A DNA stretch of 64,000 nucleotides from Pelagibius sp050290145. GTDB taxonomy: Bacteria; Pseudomonadota; Alphaproteobacteria; Kiloniellales; Kiloniellaceae. Positions 8,926-18,716 of this stretch are shown here, in pieces; within the stretch, counting starts at the first letter, position 1, and the number at the start of each line of letters is the position of its first letter. The stretch spans positions 3,522 through 67,521 of the forward strand of contig JBNKHC010000307.1 in the NCBI GenBank assembly GCA_050290145.1. The letters run 5' to 3'. The position numbers and the translations under genes are program-made. The notes beneath the pieces are model-generated. The model made no database searches. It was given only the letters and a program-made list of their open reading frames with translations, and was not told where the DNA came from.

Positions 8926-11637
8926 TCAGTCGGCCGCCGTTTCGTCGGCGGGTTTTTCCTTGGGCGCGGCTTTCTTCGCCGTGGCCTTCTTGCTCGCAGA
9001 CTTCTTGCTCGCAGACTTCTTGGTCGCCTTCTTCTTCGTGGCGGCCTTCTTCTTGGTCGCCTTTTTCTTGGTGGCCTTCTTCTTCGCGGCCTTCTTGGCG
9101 GTGCCGGCCTTGGCGGCTTTCTTCTCGGCCTGGGCCTTCAGCAACTCCAGCGCCTGCTCCAGCGTCACGGTCTCGGGATCGATGTCGGCCGGGATGGTGG
9201 CGTAGAGCTTGCCGTGCTTCACGTAGGGTCCGAAGCGACCCTTGCCCTGGCTGACCACCTTGCCGTCCTCGGGGTGCTCGCCGATCTGGCGGCCTGCGGC
9301 ACGGCGCTGGGGCGCCTCGGCGATCAGGGCAACCGCTCGGTTCAGGCCGACGGTCAGGACATCGTCGCCCTCGGTCAGGGAGCGGTAGATGGAGCCGTGC
9401 TTTACGTAGGGGCCGTAGCGGCCGATGCCGGCGGTGATCGGCTTGCCGTCGTCGGGATGCGGGCCGATCTCACGCGGCAGCGCCAGCAGGGCGAGGCCGG
9501 TCTGCAGGTCGAGTTCCGCCGGGGCCATGTTCTTCGGCAGGGAGGCGCGCTTCGGCTTTTCGTCGCCTTCCGCCTCGCCGAGCTGCAGGTAGACGCCGAA
9601 GGGACCCTTGCGCAGGGTGACCTGCTTGCCGCTCTCCGGATCGTCGCCCAGCACCTTGGGGCTGGTCAGGTCGATGCCGTGGTCTTCCTCGGCGCCGGGC
9701 ACGGCCAGTGGCCGGGTGTAGCGGCACTCGGGATAGTTGGAGCAGCCGATGAAGCCGCCGTTGCGCCCCAGGCGCAGACCGAGGCGGCCCTCCTTGCAGG
9801 ACGGGCAGGCGCGCGGATCGACCCCCGGCTTTTCCGTATCGGCCGGGAAGAAGTGCGGGCCGAGGTCTTCGTCCAGCGCGTCGATGACCTGGGTAATGGA
9901 AAGGTCGCTCGCGCCTTCGACTGAAGTGTGGAAGGCTTCCCAGAAATCGCGTAGCACGCGGCGCCAGTCGATGCGCCCGCCGGAGATGTCGTCGAGCTTC
10001 TCCTCCATCTCGGCGGTGAAGTTGTACTGCACGTAGCGTTCGAAGAAGCTGGCGAGAAAAGCGACGACCAGGCGGCCGCGGTCTTCCGGAATGAAACGGC
10101 GGCGGTCGAGACGCACGTAGTTGCGGTCCTGCAGCACCTGCAGGATGGAGGCGTAGGTGGAAGGGCGGCCGATGCCCAGCTCCTCCATCTTCTTCACCAG
10201 GCTCGCTTCGCTGTAGCGCGGCGGCGGCTGGGTGAAGTGCTGTTCCGGCAGGATCTCTTCGCGCTTGACCGCGTCGCCCTCGTTGAGCTTGGGCAGGCGG
10301 CGGTCGCCGGCCTTGCCGTTTTCCTCGTCGCCTTCCTTGTCGTCGCTGCTTTCCTGATAGAGCTTCAGGAAGCCGTCGAAGGTGACGATGGAACCGGTGG
10401 CGCGCAGTTGCGCGACGCCGCGGTCCACGTCGATGTCGACGGCCACCTGGTCCAGCTCGGCGCTGGCCATCTGGCAGGCCACCGTGCGGTTCCAGATCAG
10501 CTCGTAGAGCTTCAGCCCGTCGCTGTCCAGGTAGGCGCGCATCTCCTTCGGGCGCCGGGCGACGTCGGTGGGACGGATCGCCTCGTGGGCTTCCTGGGCG
10601 TTCTTCTGCTTCGACTTGTACTGGCGCGGCGCCGAGGGCAGATAGGCGTCGCCGTAGTCGGAGGAGATCAGCGCGCGGGTACCGTCCAGGGCCTCCTGCG
10701 CCATGGTCACGCCGTCGGTACGCATATAGGTGATGAGACCTACGGTCTCGCCGCCGATGTCGATACCTTCGTAGAGCTTCTGCGCCACCCGCATGGTGCG
10801 CGTCGCCCCGAATCCGAGTTTGCGCGAGGCTTCCTGCTGCAGGGTCGAGGTGGTGAAAGGCGGGTAGGGGTTGCGCTTGGTCTGCTTGCGCTCGACCTGG
10901 GCCACGGCGAGACGGCTCGCGGCCTCCAGCTTCCGCACCGCCGCCTTGGCGCTGGCTTCGTCGGGAAGGTCGAACTTGTCGAGCTTCTTGCCGTCGAGCT
11001 GCGTCAGGCGCGCGGTGAAGGGCGCGCCCTCGGCGTTCAGCAGCTTGGCCTCGATGGTCCAGTACTCTTGCGGCTTGAAGGCCTCGATCTCGGCTTCGCG
11101 CTCGCAGATGAGGCGCAGCGCCACCGACTGCACGCGGCCCGCCGAGCGGCTGCCGGGCAGCTTGCGCCACAGCACCGGGGAGAGGGTGAAGCCCACCAGG
11201 TAGTCCAGCGCGCGGCGCGCCATGTAGGCGTCGATCAGTTCCTGGTTCAGGTGGCGCGGATGCTCAAAAGCCTCGACGATCGCCTTCTTGGTGATCTCGT
11301 TGAAGACCACGCGCTCGACGTCGACCCCTTCCAGCACGTTACGGCGCTTCAGTTCGTCGACGATGTGCCAGGAAATCGCCTCGCCTTCGCGATCCGGGTC
11401 GGTCGCGAGATAGAGGTGCTTGCTGTTCTTCACCGCCTCGGCGATCTCGCGCAGGCGCTTCTCGCCGCGCTCGTCGACCTGCCAGCTCATGGAGAAGTCT
11501 TCGTCGGGGCGCACCGAACCATCCTTGGGCGGCAGATCGCGCACGTGCCCGTAGCTGGCGAGAACGTGGTAGTCCTGACCCAGGTACTTGTTGATGGTTT
11601 TCGCCTTAGCGGGCGATTCGACGACGACGACGTTCAT
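8926..11637 (-). CDS. topA: DNA topoisomerase I
   Basis: 903-residue type IA topoisomerase that relaxes negative supercoils. It has an N-terminal TOPRIM domain (VVESPAKAKTINKYLG; DPDREGE), the catalytic Tyr in GLITYMRTDG, a four-Cys zinc finger (CPSCKEGRLG...CSNYPEC) and several C-terminal repeats with GRFGPYVKHG. The last ~70 residues are Lys/Ala-rich (KKAAKKKATKKKA type), a DNA-binding tail common in alphaproteobacteria. It sits in the dprA-topA-rnr order. Confidence 0.97.
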   Translation of the reverse strand: MNVVVVESPAKAKTINKYLGQDYHVLASYGHVRDLPPKDGSVRPDEDFSMSWQVDERGEKRLREIAEAVKNSKHLYLATDPDREGEAISWHIVDELKRRNVLEGVDVERVVFNEITKKAIVEAFEHPRHLNQELIDAYMARRALDYLVGFTLSPVLWRKLPGSRSAGRVQSVALRLICEREAEIEAFKPQEYWTIEAKLLNAEGAPFTARLTQLDGKKLDKFDLPDEASAKAAVRKLEAASRLAVAQVERKQTKRNPYPPFTTSTLQQEASRKLGFGATRTMRVAQKLYEGIDIGGETVGLITYMRTDGVTMAQEALDGTRALISSDYGDAYLPSAPRQYKSKQKNAQEAHEAIRPTDVARRPKEMRAYLDSDGLKLYELIWNRTVACQMASAELDQVAVDIDVDRGVAQLRATGSIVTFDGFLKLYQESSDDKEGDEENGKAGDRRLPKLNEGDAVKREEILPEQHFTQPPPRYSEASLVKKMEELGIGRPSTYASILQVLQDRNYVRLDRRRFIPEDRGRLVVAFLASFFERYVQYNFTAEMEEKLDDISGGRIDWRRVLRDFWEAFHTSVEGASDLSITQVIDALDEDLGPHFFPADTEKPGVDPRACPSCKEGRLGLRLGRNGGFIGCSNYPECRYTRPLAVPGAEEDHGIDLTSPKVLGDDPESGKQVTLRKGPFGVYLQLGEAEGDEKPKRASLPKNMAPAELDLQTGLALLALPREIGPHPDDGKPITAGIGRYGPYVKHGSIYRSLTEGDDVLTVGLNRAVALIAEAPQRRAAGRQIGEHPEDGKVVSQGKGRFGPYVKHGKLYATIPADIDPETVTLEQALELLKAQAEKKAAKAGTAKKAAKKKATKKKATKKKAATKKKATKKSASKKSASKKATAKKAAPKEKPADETAAD
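8955..9115 (-). repeat. Low-complexity Lys/Ala codon repeats in the topA 3' end
   Basis: Imperfect tandem units encoding KK[AS]xKKA. The clearest is a 15-base unit (GACTTCTTGCTCGCA on the plus strand) repeated back to back at about 8990-9030. It encodes the basic tail and its length is likely to vary between strains. Confidence 0.7.
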
Positions 11638-11762
11638 GTGGGGCGGATGATTCGCTCAGTTTGTTACCAAGTTCCTAATGGGAGCTGAAAGCTTCCGAAC
11701 AGTTCCCCTAGATGGGGCGCGACGGCTCCCGGTCAACAGCGCCGGGTCAACAGGGCTTGCCG

Positions 11763-12908
11763 TCATAAAGGGTCGGCGGGGGCTTTGTAAAGCCGCGCAA
11801 ATCGGTTGCCGGGGTGACGCTCGACCCTTCCGGCCAGCTCCAACTCCAGCAAAACCCCATGCACGACGGCGACGGGCAGGCCGCTGAGACGCACCAGGTC
11901 ATCAACCAGAATGGGGTCTGCCCCGAGCAGTTCTTCAATGTCCGCGCGCTCCGAAGGGGCGGCTTCTGGCGCCGGCGCGACCGCCTGATCGAATCCCCCG
12001 TCCCCTTCGGCGGGACGCCGCAGGGCGCCGAGGGCGGCGAGAATGTCGGCGGCGGATTCGATCAGGGTGGCGCCGTCGCGCAGCAGCTGGTTGCAGCCGG
12101 CGGCGCGCGGGTCCAGCGGCGAGCCGGGCACGGCGAAGACCTCGCGCCCCTGGTCGCCGGCGTAGCGCGCGGTGATGAGGGAGCCGGAGCGTTTTGCCGC
12201 CTCCACCACCGCCACACCGAGGGAAAGCCCGGAGATGAGGCGGTTGCGGCGCGGGAAGTGGCGCGCCTGGGGCGTGGTGCCCAGCGGCACCTCGGAGATG
12301 ACGGCGCCGCGCTCGCGGATCTCGGCGTGGAGGGCCTCGTTCTCCGGCGGATAGATAATGTCGACGCCGCCGGCCAGCACCGCCACCGTGGGACGGGGCA
12401 GGGCACCGCGGTGAGCGGCGGTGTCGATGCCGCGGGCCATGCCGGAGGTGACGGCCAGCCCGGCCGCGGCGATGTCCGCGGCCAGGCGCCCGGCGAAGCG
12501 CCGGCCGTTGGCCGAGGCGTTGCGCGCGCCGACGATGCCCAGGGAGTCCAGAGCGAGCGCTGCCGGGTCGCCGAGGACGCAGAGCAGCGGCGGGGCGTCG
12601 TCCAAGGTCTTGAGCAGAGCGGGATAGGCGGGCTCGCAGAGGGCGAGGAGGCGTACGCCGGCCCTGGCGGCGGCTTCGGCCTCCGCTTCCGCCTCGGCCG
12701 GTGGACAGACGCGGATCCTGCGCCTGGCCCCGGCGCGCCGGGCCAGCTCCGGCAGCGCCTCCAGGGCCGCCGCCGGGTTGCCGTAGCGCTCCAGCAACTG
12801 GCGGAAGACGACTGGACCGACGTTCTCCGAGCGGATGAGGCGCAGCCAGTCGAGGCGCGCGGCATCGGTCAGGGAATCTCTTCCGGGTTTAATTTCGTCT
12901 CCGGACAT
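11763..12908 (-). CDS. dprA: DNA-processing protein A
   Basis: 381 residues. A helix-hairpin-like N-terminal region is followed by the Rossmann DprA core (LGIVGARNAS, SGMARGIDTAAHRGAL) and a C-terminal winged-helix domain (about 315-380). DprA loads RecA on incoming single-stranded DNA during transformation and is widely conserved even in non-competent species. The ATG at 12908 follows plsY by 62 bases, in the plsY-dprA-topA order common to alphaproteobacteria. Confidence 0.93.
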   Translation of the reverse strand: MSGDEIKPGRDSLTDAARLDWLRLIRSENVGPVVFRQLLERYGNPAAALEALPELARRAGARRRIRVCPPAEAEAEAEAAARAGVRLLALCEPAYPALLKTLDDAPPLLCVLGDPAALALDSLGIVGARNASANGRRFAGRLAADIAAAGLAVTSGMARGIDTAAHRGALPRPTVAVLAGGVDIIYPPENEALHAEIRERGAVISEVPLGTTPQARHFPRRNRLISGLSLGVAVVEAAKRSGSLITARYAGDQGREVFAVPGSPLDPRAAGCNQLLRDGATLIESAADILAALGALRRPAEGDGGFDQAVAPAPEAAPSERADIEELLGADPILVDDLVRLSGLPVAVVHGVLLELELAGRVERHPGNRFARLYKAPADPL

Positions 12909-12970
12909 CGCCTTAAAATCGTCATGCCCGGCGGCTCAGGTCAAGCTTTTCGCGAGGGCCCGGCCGAAAG

Positions 12971-13591
12971 TCACTCTTTCTTCCGGCCGATCTTGGACTC
13001 CTGGCCGGTCAGCAGGCGGCGGATGTTCTGGTGGTGGCGCAGCCACACCAGGAGGGCGAGGACGGCGGTTAGCTGGACCATCTGCAGGTCGCCCAGGATG
13101 AACCAGCTCAGCACCGGCGCGGCGCCGAGCGACAGCAGGGCGGCCAGGGAGGAATAGCGGGTGGTGAAGGCCACCAGCAGCCAGAGGGCGCAGCAGGCGG
13201 CGCCCAGCGGCAGCGAGAGTGCCAGCAGCACGCCGAGGGTGGTGGCCACGCCCTTGCCGCCCTTGAACCCCAGCCAGACAGGGAAGAGGTGGCCCAGCAC
13301 CGCGCCGAAGGCGGCGGTGATCGCCATGTCCGGGCCCCACAGCTGGGCGATGAGCACCGCCGCGGCGCCCTTGCCGCCGTCCAGCAGCAGGGTGGCGGCG
13401 GCCAGGCCCTTGCGCCCGGTGCGCAGCACGTTGGTAGCGCCGATGTTGCCGGAGCCGATCTGGCGCACGTCGCCCAGTCCGGCCAATCTGGTCAGCAGCA
13501 GGCCGAAGGGGATGGACCCCAGCAGGTAGCCGCCAATCAAAGCGGTGGTGATGTAGGGCCAAGCGTATTCCCAGGAGATCGGATCGGGCAT
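12971..13591 (-). CDS. plsY: Acyl-phosphate:glycerol-3-phosphate acyltransferase
   Basis: 206 residues, about five membrane segments. Family motifs include LLGSIPFGLLL near the N-terminus, GSGNIGATNVLR and the Gly-rich GFKGGKGVATTLG. It transfers an acyl group from acyl-phosphate to glycerol-3-phosphate at the inner membrane, the first step of phospholipid synthesis. It lies 17 bases after the pyrC-like stop. Confidence 0.95.
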   Translation of the reverse strand: MPDPISWEYAWPYITTALIGGYLLGSIPFGLLLTRLAGLGDVRQIGSGNIGATNVLRTGRKGLAAATLLLDGGKGAAAVLIAQLWGPDMAITAAFGAVLGHLFPVWLGFKGGKGVATTLGVLLALSLPLGAACCALWLLVAFTTRYSSLAALLSLGAAPVLSWFILGDLQMVQLTAVLALLVWLRHHQNIRRLLTGQESKIGRKKE

Positions 13592-13608
13592 GTCGTCTCC
13601 CGGGGCCG

Positions 13609-14931
13609 TCAGGCCGCTTCGAAGAGGGCGCGGCCGTCGACCACGGTGCGGGCGACGCGGCCCTGCACCGGCAGGCCCTCGAAGGGGCTGTTCTTGGATT
13701 TGCTCTCGAAGCTGTCGGGCTCGATCTTCCAGGAAAGGTCCGGCTTGAAGATCATCAGGTCGGCGGGCGCGCCCTTGGCCAGGCGGCCGGCGTCGAGGCC
13801 CAGGATCTCCGCCGGCTTCACCGTCAGGTGGGCGAGCAGGTCGAGCAGGCCGGCCTTACCCCAGTGGTAGAGCTGCAGGGAGAGCGGCAGCAGGGTCTCC
13901 AGGCCGACGATGCCCGGCTCGGCGTTGGCGAAGGGCAGGCGCTTGGACTCCTGGTCGTGCGGACTGTGATCGCTGGCGATGGCGTCGATGGTGCCGTCGG
14001 CGACGCCCTCGAGGATAGCCAGGCGGTCGTCCTCGCTGCGCAGCGGCGGCGAGACCTTGGCGAAGGTGCGGTACTCGCCGACGGCCAGCTCGTTGAGGGC
14101 GAAGTAGTGCGGGGCGGTATCGCAGGTCACGTCGAGGCCGCGGTCCTTGGCGCGGCGGATGGCCTCCACGCTCTCGGCGGTGGAGACGTGAGCGACGTGG
14201 TAGCGCCCGCCGGTCATCTCGACCAGGCGCAGGTCGCGCTCGATCATCATCACCTCGGCCAGCTTGGGAATGCCGGGCAGGCCGAGGCGGGTGGCCAGCT
14301 CGCCGCCGTTCATCGCGCCGCCGCCGCAAAGGCTCGGCTCCTCCGGGTGCTGCACGATGAGGTGGCCGAAGGTCTTGGCGTAGGCGAGGGCGCGGCGCAT
14401 GACCTGGGCGTCCGCCACCGGCTTCAGCCCGTCGGTGAAGGCGACGGCACCGCTCTCGGCGAGCAGGCCCATCTCGGTCAGCTCACTGCCCTCCAGGTTC
14501 CTGGTCAGGGCGGCATAGGTGTAGACCTTCACACCCTTCGCCTCGCGGGCGCGCCGGGCGATGAACTCGACGCCGGCGACGTCGTCGATCACCGGGTCGG
14601 TGTTGGGCAGGCCGACCATGGAGGTGATGCCGCCGGCGGCGGCGGCGCGCCCGGCGCTGTCCATGGTCTCCTTGTGCTCCTCGCCGGGCTCGCGGATCTG
14701 CACGCGCATGTCGACCAGGCCCGGCGCCAGGCAGGCGCCGCCGCAGTCGACCCGCTGCGCGCCCTCCGGCACGCCGTCCTTGAAGAGGTCGGGGCCCAGG
14801 TCGGTGATCTTGCCGTCCTCGGCCAGCAGGCCGCCGGGGGCGTCCAGGCCGCTGGCGGGATCCAGCAGGCGGGCGTTGACGTAGGCGGTGCGGTGCTTGG
14901 GCGGGAGAACGGTCACTGGATCTTTACTCAC
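13609..14931 (-). CDS. pyrC: Dihydroorotase-like protein PyrC, metal ligands altered
   Basis: 440-residue class I dihydroorotase fold, overlapping pyrB by 4 bases. The first metal-binding motif, usually DxHxHxREPG, reads DMRVQIREPG, so both His ligands are missing. Later elements such as HVAHVST and ASDHSPH remain. In several bacteria a non-catalytic PyrC-like subunit of this kind (PyrX/pseudo-DHOase) is the structural partner of aspartate carbamoyltransferase. The same role is inferred here, with an active dihydroorotase expected elsewhere in the genome. Confidence 0.85.
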   Translation of the reverse strand: MSKDPVTVLPPKHRTAYVNARLLDPASGLDAPGGLLAEDGKITDLGPDLFKDGVPEGAQRVDCGGACLAPGLVDMRVQIREPGEEHKETMDSAGRAAAAGGITSMVGLPNTDPVIDDVAGVEFIARRAREAKGVKVYTYAALTRNLEGSELTEMGLLAESGAVAFTDGLKPVADAQVMRRALAYAKTFGHLIVQHPEEPSLCGGGAMNGGELATRLGLPGIPKLAEVMMIERDLRLVEMTGGRYHVAHVSTAESVEAIRRAKDRGLDVTCDTAPHYFALNELAVGEYRTFAKVSPPLRSEDDRLAILEGVADGTIDAIASDHSPHDQESKRLPFANAEPGIVGLETLLPLSLQLYHWGKAGLLDLLAHLTVKPAEILGLDAGRLAKGAPADLMIFKPDLSWKIEPDSFESKSKNSPFEGLPVQGRVARTVVDGRALFEAA

Positions 14932-15920
14932 TGGGCAGCCTGTTCCTGCTGGCTGCGCTCGGCATGCAGGTTGTGGTTCAGGGTCTCGAGGCAGGCCATG
15001 CGCACGGCCACGCCCATCTCCACCTGCTCGCGGATCACCGAGCGGTGGATGTCGTCGGCCAGCTCGCTGTCGATCTCGACACCGCGGTTCATCGGTCCGG
15101 GGTGCATGATCAGGGCGTTAGGCTTGGCGGCCTGCAACTTTTCCTGGTCGAGCCCGAAGAAGTGGAAGTACTCGCGGGTCGAGGGCACGTAGCTGCCCTG
15201 CATGCGCTCGGTCTGCAGGCGCAGCATCATGACGATGTCGCAGTCCTTGAGACCTTTGCGCATGTCCGAGAAGGTCTCGACGCCCATGCGGTCGATCTGG
15301 CCGGGCATCAGCGTCGGCGGCGCGATGAGCCGGACCCGCGCGCCCATGGTGGTGAGCAGGTGGATGTTGGAGCGGGCGACGCGGCTGTGGGCGATGTCGC
15401 CGCAGATGGCGATCTGGAGCCCCTCGATGGCGCCCAGGCGGCGGCGGATGGTGAGGGCGTCGAGCAGGGCCTGGGTCGGGTGCTCGTGGCTGCCGTCGCC
15501 GCCGTTGATGACGGCGCAGTTCATCTTTTCGGCCAGCAGGTGCACGGCGCCGGAATCCGGGTGGCGGACCACCAGCACGTCGGGGTGCATGGCGTTCAGC
15601 GTCATGGCCGTGTCGATGAGCGTTTCGCCCTTCTTGATCGACGACCAGGCCACCGACATGTTGATGACGTCGGCACCGAGGCGCTTCGCAGCCAACTCGA
15701 AGGACGTGCGCGTACGCGTTGAACTTTCGAAGAAAAGATTGATGACCGTGCGGCCGGCCAAGAGGTCTTTCTTCTTGTCGGCGCCGCGGTTGAGGGCGAC
15801 GTAGCCGTCCGAGAGGTCGAGAATAAAGAGGATTTCGCTCGCCGTCAGCCCCTCGATACCAAGGAGGTGACGGTGCCGGTAGCCTTCGTAGGAGGCCGTC
15901 GTGCCGTGGGTCGAAGTCAT
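14928..15920 (-). CDS. pyrB: Aspartate carbamoyltransferase catalytic subunit
   Basis: 330 residues. The carbamoyl-phosphate-binding signature FFESSTRTRTSFELA, the HPTQALLD loop and the C-terminal MHPGPMNRG are all present. It condenses carbamoyl phosphate and aspartate in pyrimidine synthesis. It overlaps the pyrC-like gene by 4 bases (ATGA), supporting coupled translation and a complex of the two products. ATG at 15920. Confidence 0.97.
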   Translation of the reverse strand: MTSTHGTTASYEGYRHRHLLGIEGLTASEILFILDLSDGYVALNRGADKKKDLLAGRTVINLFFESSTRTRTSFELAAKRLGADVINMSVAWSSIKKGETLIDTAMTLNAMHPDVLVVRHPDSGAVHLLAEKMNCAVINGGDGSHEHPTQALLDALTIRRRLGAIEGLQIAICGDIAHSRVARSNIHLLTTMGARVRLIAPPTLMPGQIDRMGVETFSDMRKGLKDCDIVMMLRLQTERMQGSYVPSTREYFHFFGLDQEKLQAAKPNALIMHPGPMNRGVEIDSELADDIHRSVIREQVEMGVAVRMACLETLNHNLHAERSQQEQAAQ

Positions 15921-16002
15921 TAAAGCCGTGTTATGACACCGCCCTTGCCCGGCGGCAAGCGGCAGTCTGCCACCTGCGGGACAAAGGCCATGGGTAAGTC
16001 GC

Positions 16003-17220
16003 CTAAATGATGCCTTTTCCGCGCAGTTGGGCGCGTTCCTGCGGGCTCATGTCGAGCAGCTCCTCGAGCACCGCATCGCTGTCCTGGCCGGCGCGCGGCG
16101 GGGCGAATCGGTACTCCACCGGCGTCTCGGAGAACTTGATCGGGTTGCCGATGAGGTCGACCTTGCCGTTCTTGCTGCCGCGGTAGGGCATGGAGATCTT
16201 CATGTCGCGGGCCAGCACCTGGGGGTCGGCGAAGACCTGGTCCAGGGTATTCACCGGGCCGGCCGGCACCGCCAGCTCGGCGAGGCCGTCGACCCAGAAC
16301 TTCTGGGTCTTCTGCTGGGTTATCTCGGGCAGCAGCTCGTAGAGGGCGGTGCGGTTGCGCACCCGGTCGGCGTTGGTCCTGAAGCGTTCGTCCTGGGCCA
16401 GCTCCGGGCAGTCGGCGAACTCGCAGAAGCGCTGGAACTGGCGGTCGTTGCCCACGGCCAGGATGAAGTAGCCGTCGGCGCAGGGCATCACCTTATAAGG
16501 GACGATATTGGGGTGCTCGCTGCCCTGGCGCTTGGGCACCTCGCCGGAGGTCAGGTAGTTGAGGCCCTCGTAGGTCAGCCAGGCCACCTGGCTGTCGAGC
16601 AGGCCGAGGTCGATGTGCTGGCCCAGGCCCGTCATGCCGCGGTAGTGCAGGGCCGCCAGGATGGCGCTCACCGCGTACATGCCGCACATGATGTCGGCAA
16701 TGCCGACGCCGACCTTCACCGGCTCGCCCTCGGGCTCGCCGGTCAGGCTCATGATGCCGCCCATGCCCTGGGCCAGGTAGTCGTAGCCGGCGCGCGGAGC
16801 ATAGGGCCCCGTCTGGCCGAAGCCGGTGATCGAGCAGTAGATCAGCCCCGGATAGCGGTCCTTGAGGTCCTCGTAGCCCAGGCCGTACTTGGCCAGGCCA
16901 CCGACCTTGAAGTTCTCCACCAGGATGTCGCAGAAGCCGATGAGGTCGCGGGCGAGCGCCTGGCCCTCGGGCTTGGAGATGTCGATGGAGACCGAGCGCT
17001 TGTTGCGGTTGGCGGAGAGGAAGTAGGCGCTCTCCGTCGTGTCCTCGCCGTCCGGGCCGGGCACGAAGGGCGGGCCCCACTTGCGGGTGTCGTCGCCCTG
17101 GCCGGGCCGTTCGATCTTGATCACTTCGGCGCCGAGGTCGCCGAGAAGCTGGGTCGCGGTCGGGCCGGCCAGGATGCGTGTCAGGTCAAAGACCCTGAGG
17201 CCGGAAAGCGGAGCGGTCAT
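16003..17220 (-). CDS. Class III CoA-transferase (CaiB/BaiF family)
   Basis: 405 residues. The N-terminus has the family motif LRVFDLTRILAGPTATQLLGDLGAEVIKIE, seen here in part as RVFDLTRILAGP and GAEVIKIE. The catalytic Asp lies in GVGIADIMCGMYA. Members move CoA between carboxylic acids (formyl-, succinyl-, carnitine- or mesaconyl-CoA). The substrate cannot be assigned from sequence, and no oxalate or carnitine genes are adjacent. ATG at 17220. Confidence 0.88.
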   Translation of the reverse strand: MTAPLSGLRVFDLTRILAGPTATQLLGDLGAEVIKIERPGQGDDTRKWGPPFVPGPDGEDTTESAYFLSANRNKRSVSIDISKPEGQALARDLIGFCDILVENFKVGGLAKYGLGYEDLKDRYPGLIYCSITGFGQTGPYAPRAGYDYLAQGMGGIMSLTGEPEGEPVKVGVGIADIMCGMYAVSAILAALHYRGMTGLGQHIDLGLLDSQVAWLTYEGLNYLTSGEVPKRQGSEHPNIVPYKVMPCADGYFILAVGNDRQFQRFCEFADCPELAQDERFRTNADRVRNRTALYELLPEITQQKTQKFWVDGLAELAVPAGPVNTLDQVFADPQVLARDMKISMPYRGSKNGKVDLIGNPIKFSETPVEYRFAPPRAGQDSDAVLEELLDMSPQERAQLRGKGII

Positions 17221-17307
17221 CGGGCGGGAATCCCATGCGGCGATACAGGCTGCCCTGGGTTTTGCCGCTCCAGGCGCGGGCGGTCAAGTGCCGCCGCTGG
17301 AAGGGTG

Positions 17308-18231
17308 TCAGATGATGAAGAGCACCAGCAGCGGCAGCGTCACCGCGGCCACAAGGGCCTGCACGGTCAGGATGTTGGCGACCAGCCCCGGCGCACCGCC
17401 CATCTGGCGGGCGAGGATATAGGACGAGGTGGCGGCGGGCAGGGCGTTGAAAATGACGGCGACGGTGAGCGGCAGGCCGTGGACGCCCAGCAGCAGGCAG
17501 AAGCCGGCGGTGAGCAGCGGCAGGCCCGCGAGCTTGAGCGCCACGGCGGAGACGACCCAGCCGCCGCTGGTCCGGGCGGCGCTCAAATCGAGCCCGGCGC
17601 CGACCGCCAGCAGGGCCAGCGGCAGGGCGGCGCGGGCGAGGATGGTCAGTGTCTCGCCGGCGACCGGCGGCAGGCCGAGGCCGCTGAGGTTCAGCGCCAG
17701 GCCCAGCAGACAGGCGAGGATCAGCGGATTCTTCAGCATGGACCGCAGGAGGCCCGGCCCCGACCTCGCGGTTCCCGGGGCGCGCGCGCCGAAGCGCAGC
17801 AGGGCGGCGATGCTGACCACATTCACCGCCGGCACCACCACGGCGACGGCCAGGGCGGCGATGGCGAGGCCGGTCTCGCCGTAGAGGGCGAAGGGGATGG
17901 AGAGGCCGATGTAGCTGTTGGGCCGAATCGAGGTCTGCAGCACCGCCGTGACGGCCGGACCGTTCTTGCGGGTGACGAGCTGGAAGGCGACCAGCAGGGC
18001 GGTCATGGCGGCGATGGCCAGAAGAACGGCGCCGGCCATGGCGGCGGCGGGCAGGGCCGAGAAGTCGGCGCGGGCCAGCGTGGTGACGAGCAGCGCCGGC
18101 AGCAGGAAGAGGTAGGTGAGTCGCTCGGCCGGCTCCCAGAAGCCGGCGGGGAGCCAGCCGCGCCGCCGGATGACGTAGCCCAGCAGGATCAGCAGGAAGA
18201 CCGGCAGGACGGCGGTGGCGAGGGCCTGCAT
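17308..18231 (-). CDS. AEC-family transporter (auxin efflux carrier-like permease)
   Basis: 307 residues, about ten predicted hydrophobic helices in two halves. Typical AEC features include the N-terminal VFLLILLGYVIRRRGWL and the mid-protein LKNPLILACLLGL. These inner-membrane permeases move small carboxylates or malate-like anions; the substrate is unknown. The stop is 5 bases from the ruvX stop-side, so it may be co-transcribed from ruvX. Confidence 0.85.
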   Translation of the reverse strand: MQALATAVLPVFLLILLGYVIRRRGWLPAGFWEPAERLTYLFLLPALLVTTLARADFSALPAAAMAGAVLLAIAAMTALLVAFQLVTRKNGPAVTAVLQTSIRPNSYIGLSIPFALYGETGLAIAALAVAVVVPAVNVVSIAALLRFGARAPGTARSGPGLLRSMLKNPLILACLLGLALNLSGLGLPPVAGETLTILARAALPLALLAVGAGLDLSAARTSGGWVVSAVALKLAGLPLLTAGFCLLLGVHGLPLTVAVIFNALPAATSSYILARQMGGAPGLVANILTVQALVAAVTLPLLVLFII

Positions 18232-18236
18232 GGGGC

Positions 18237-18716
18237 CTAGCTCTGCCGCTGGCGGGCGATGGCGTCGAGGGCGCCCTGCAGGATGTAGGCGGCGGCCATC
18301 TTGTCGACCACCTCGCTGCGGCGCTTGCGGGTCATGTCGGCCTCGTCCACCAGGAAGCGCTCCACGGCGGCGGTGGAGAGGCGCTCGTCCCAGAAGGCGA
18401 TGGGCTGGGTGAAGCCGGCCTTCTCCACCAGGTTACGGGCCAGGGCGCGCACCGACTGGCAGCGCGGCCCCTCGGAGCCGTCCATGTTCACCGGCAGGCC
18501 GATGACCAGGCCGCCGACCCTGTATTCCTTGCAGACCGCGGCCAGGCGCTCGGCGTCCTGGGTGAACTTGCCGCGCTTGATGGTCTCCAGGGGCGAGGCG
18601 ACCTTGAGCGCCGAATCGGAGATCGCCAGCCCGATGGTCTTGGTGCCGGGGTCGAGGCCCAGCAGGCGCTCGCCCGGCGCCAGGCGCGCGGCCAGATCAG
18701 TGACGGCAAGGTCCAT
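18237..18716 (-). CDS. ruvX: RuvX/YqgF Holliday-junction resolvase-like nuclease
   Basis: 159 residues with the RNase H-like fold. It shows LLGLDPGTKTIGLAISDS (first catalytic Asp), GLPVNMDGSEG and the C-terminal acidic motif FWDERLSTAAVE. The family is involved in pre-16S rRNA 5'-end processing and has resolvase-like activity. It is divergent from gatC across 187 bases. Confidence 0.93.
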   Translation of the reverse strand: MDLAVTDLAARLAPGERLLGLDPGTKTIGLAISDSALKVASPLETIKRGKFTQDAERLAAVCKEYRVGGLVIGLPVNMDGSEGPRCQSVRALARNLVEKAGFTQPIAFWDERLSTAAVERFLVDEADMTRKRRSEVVDKMAAAYILQGALDAIARQRQS

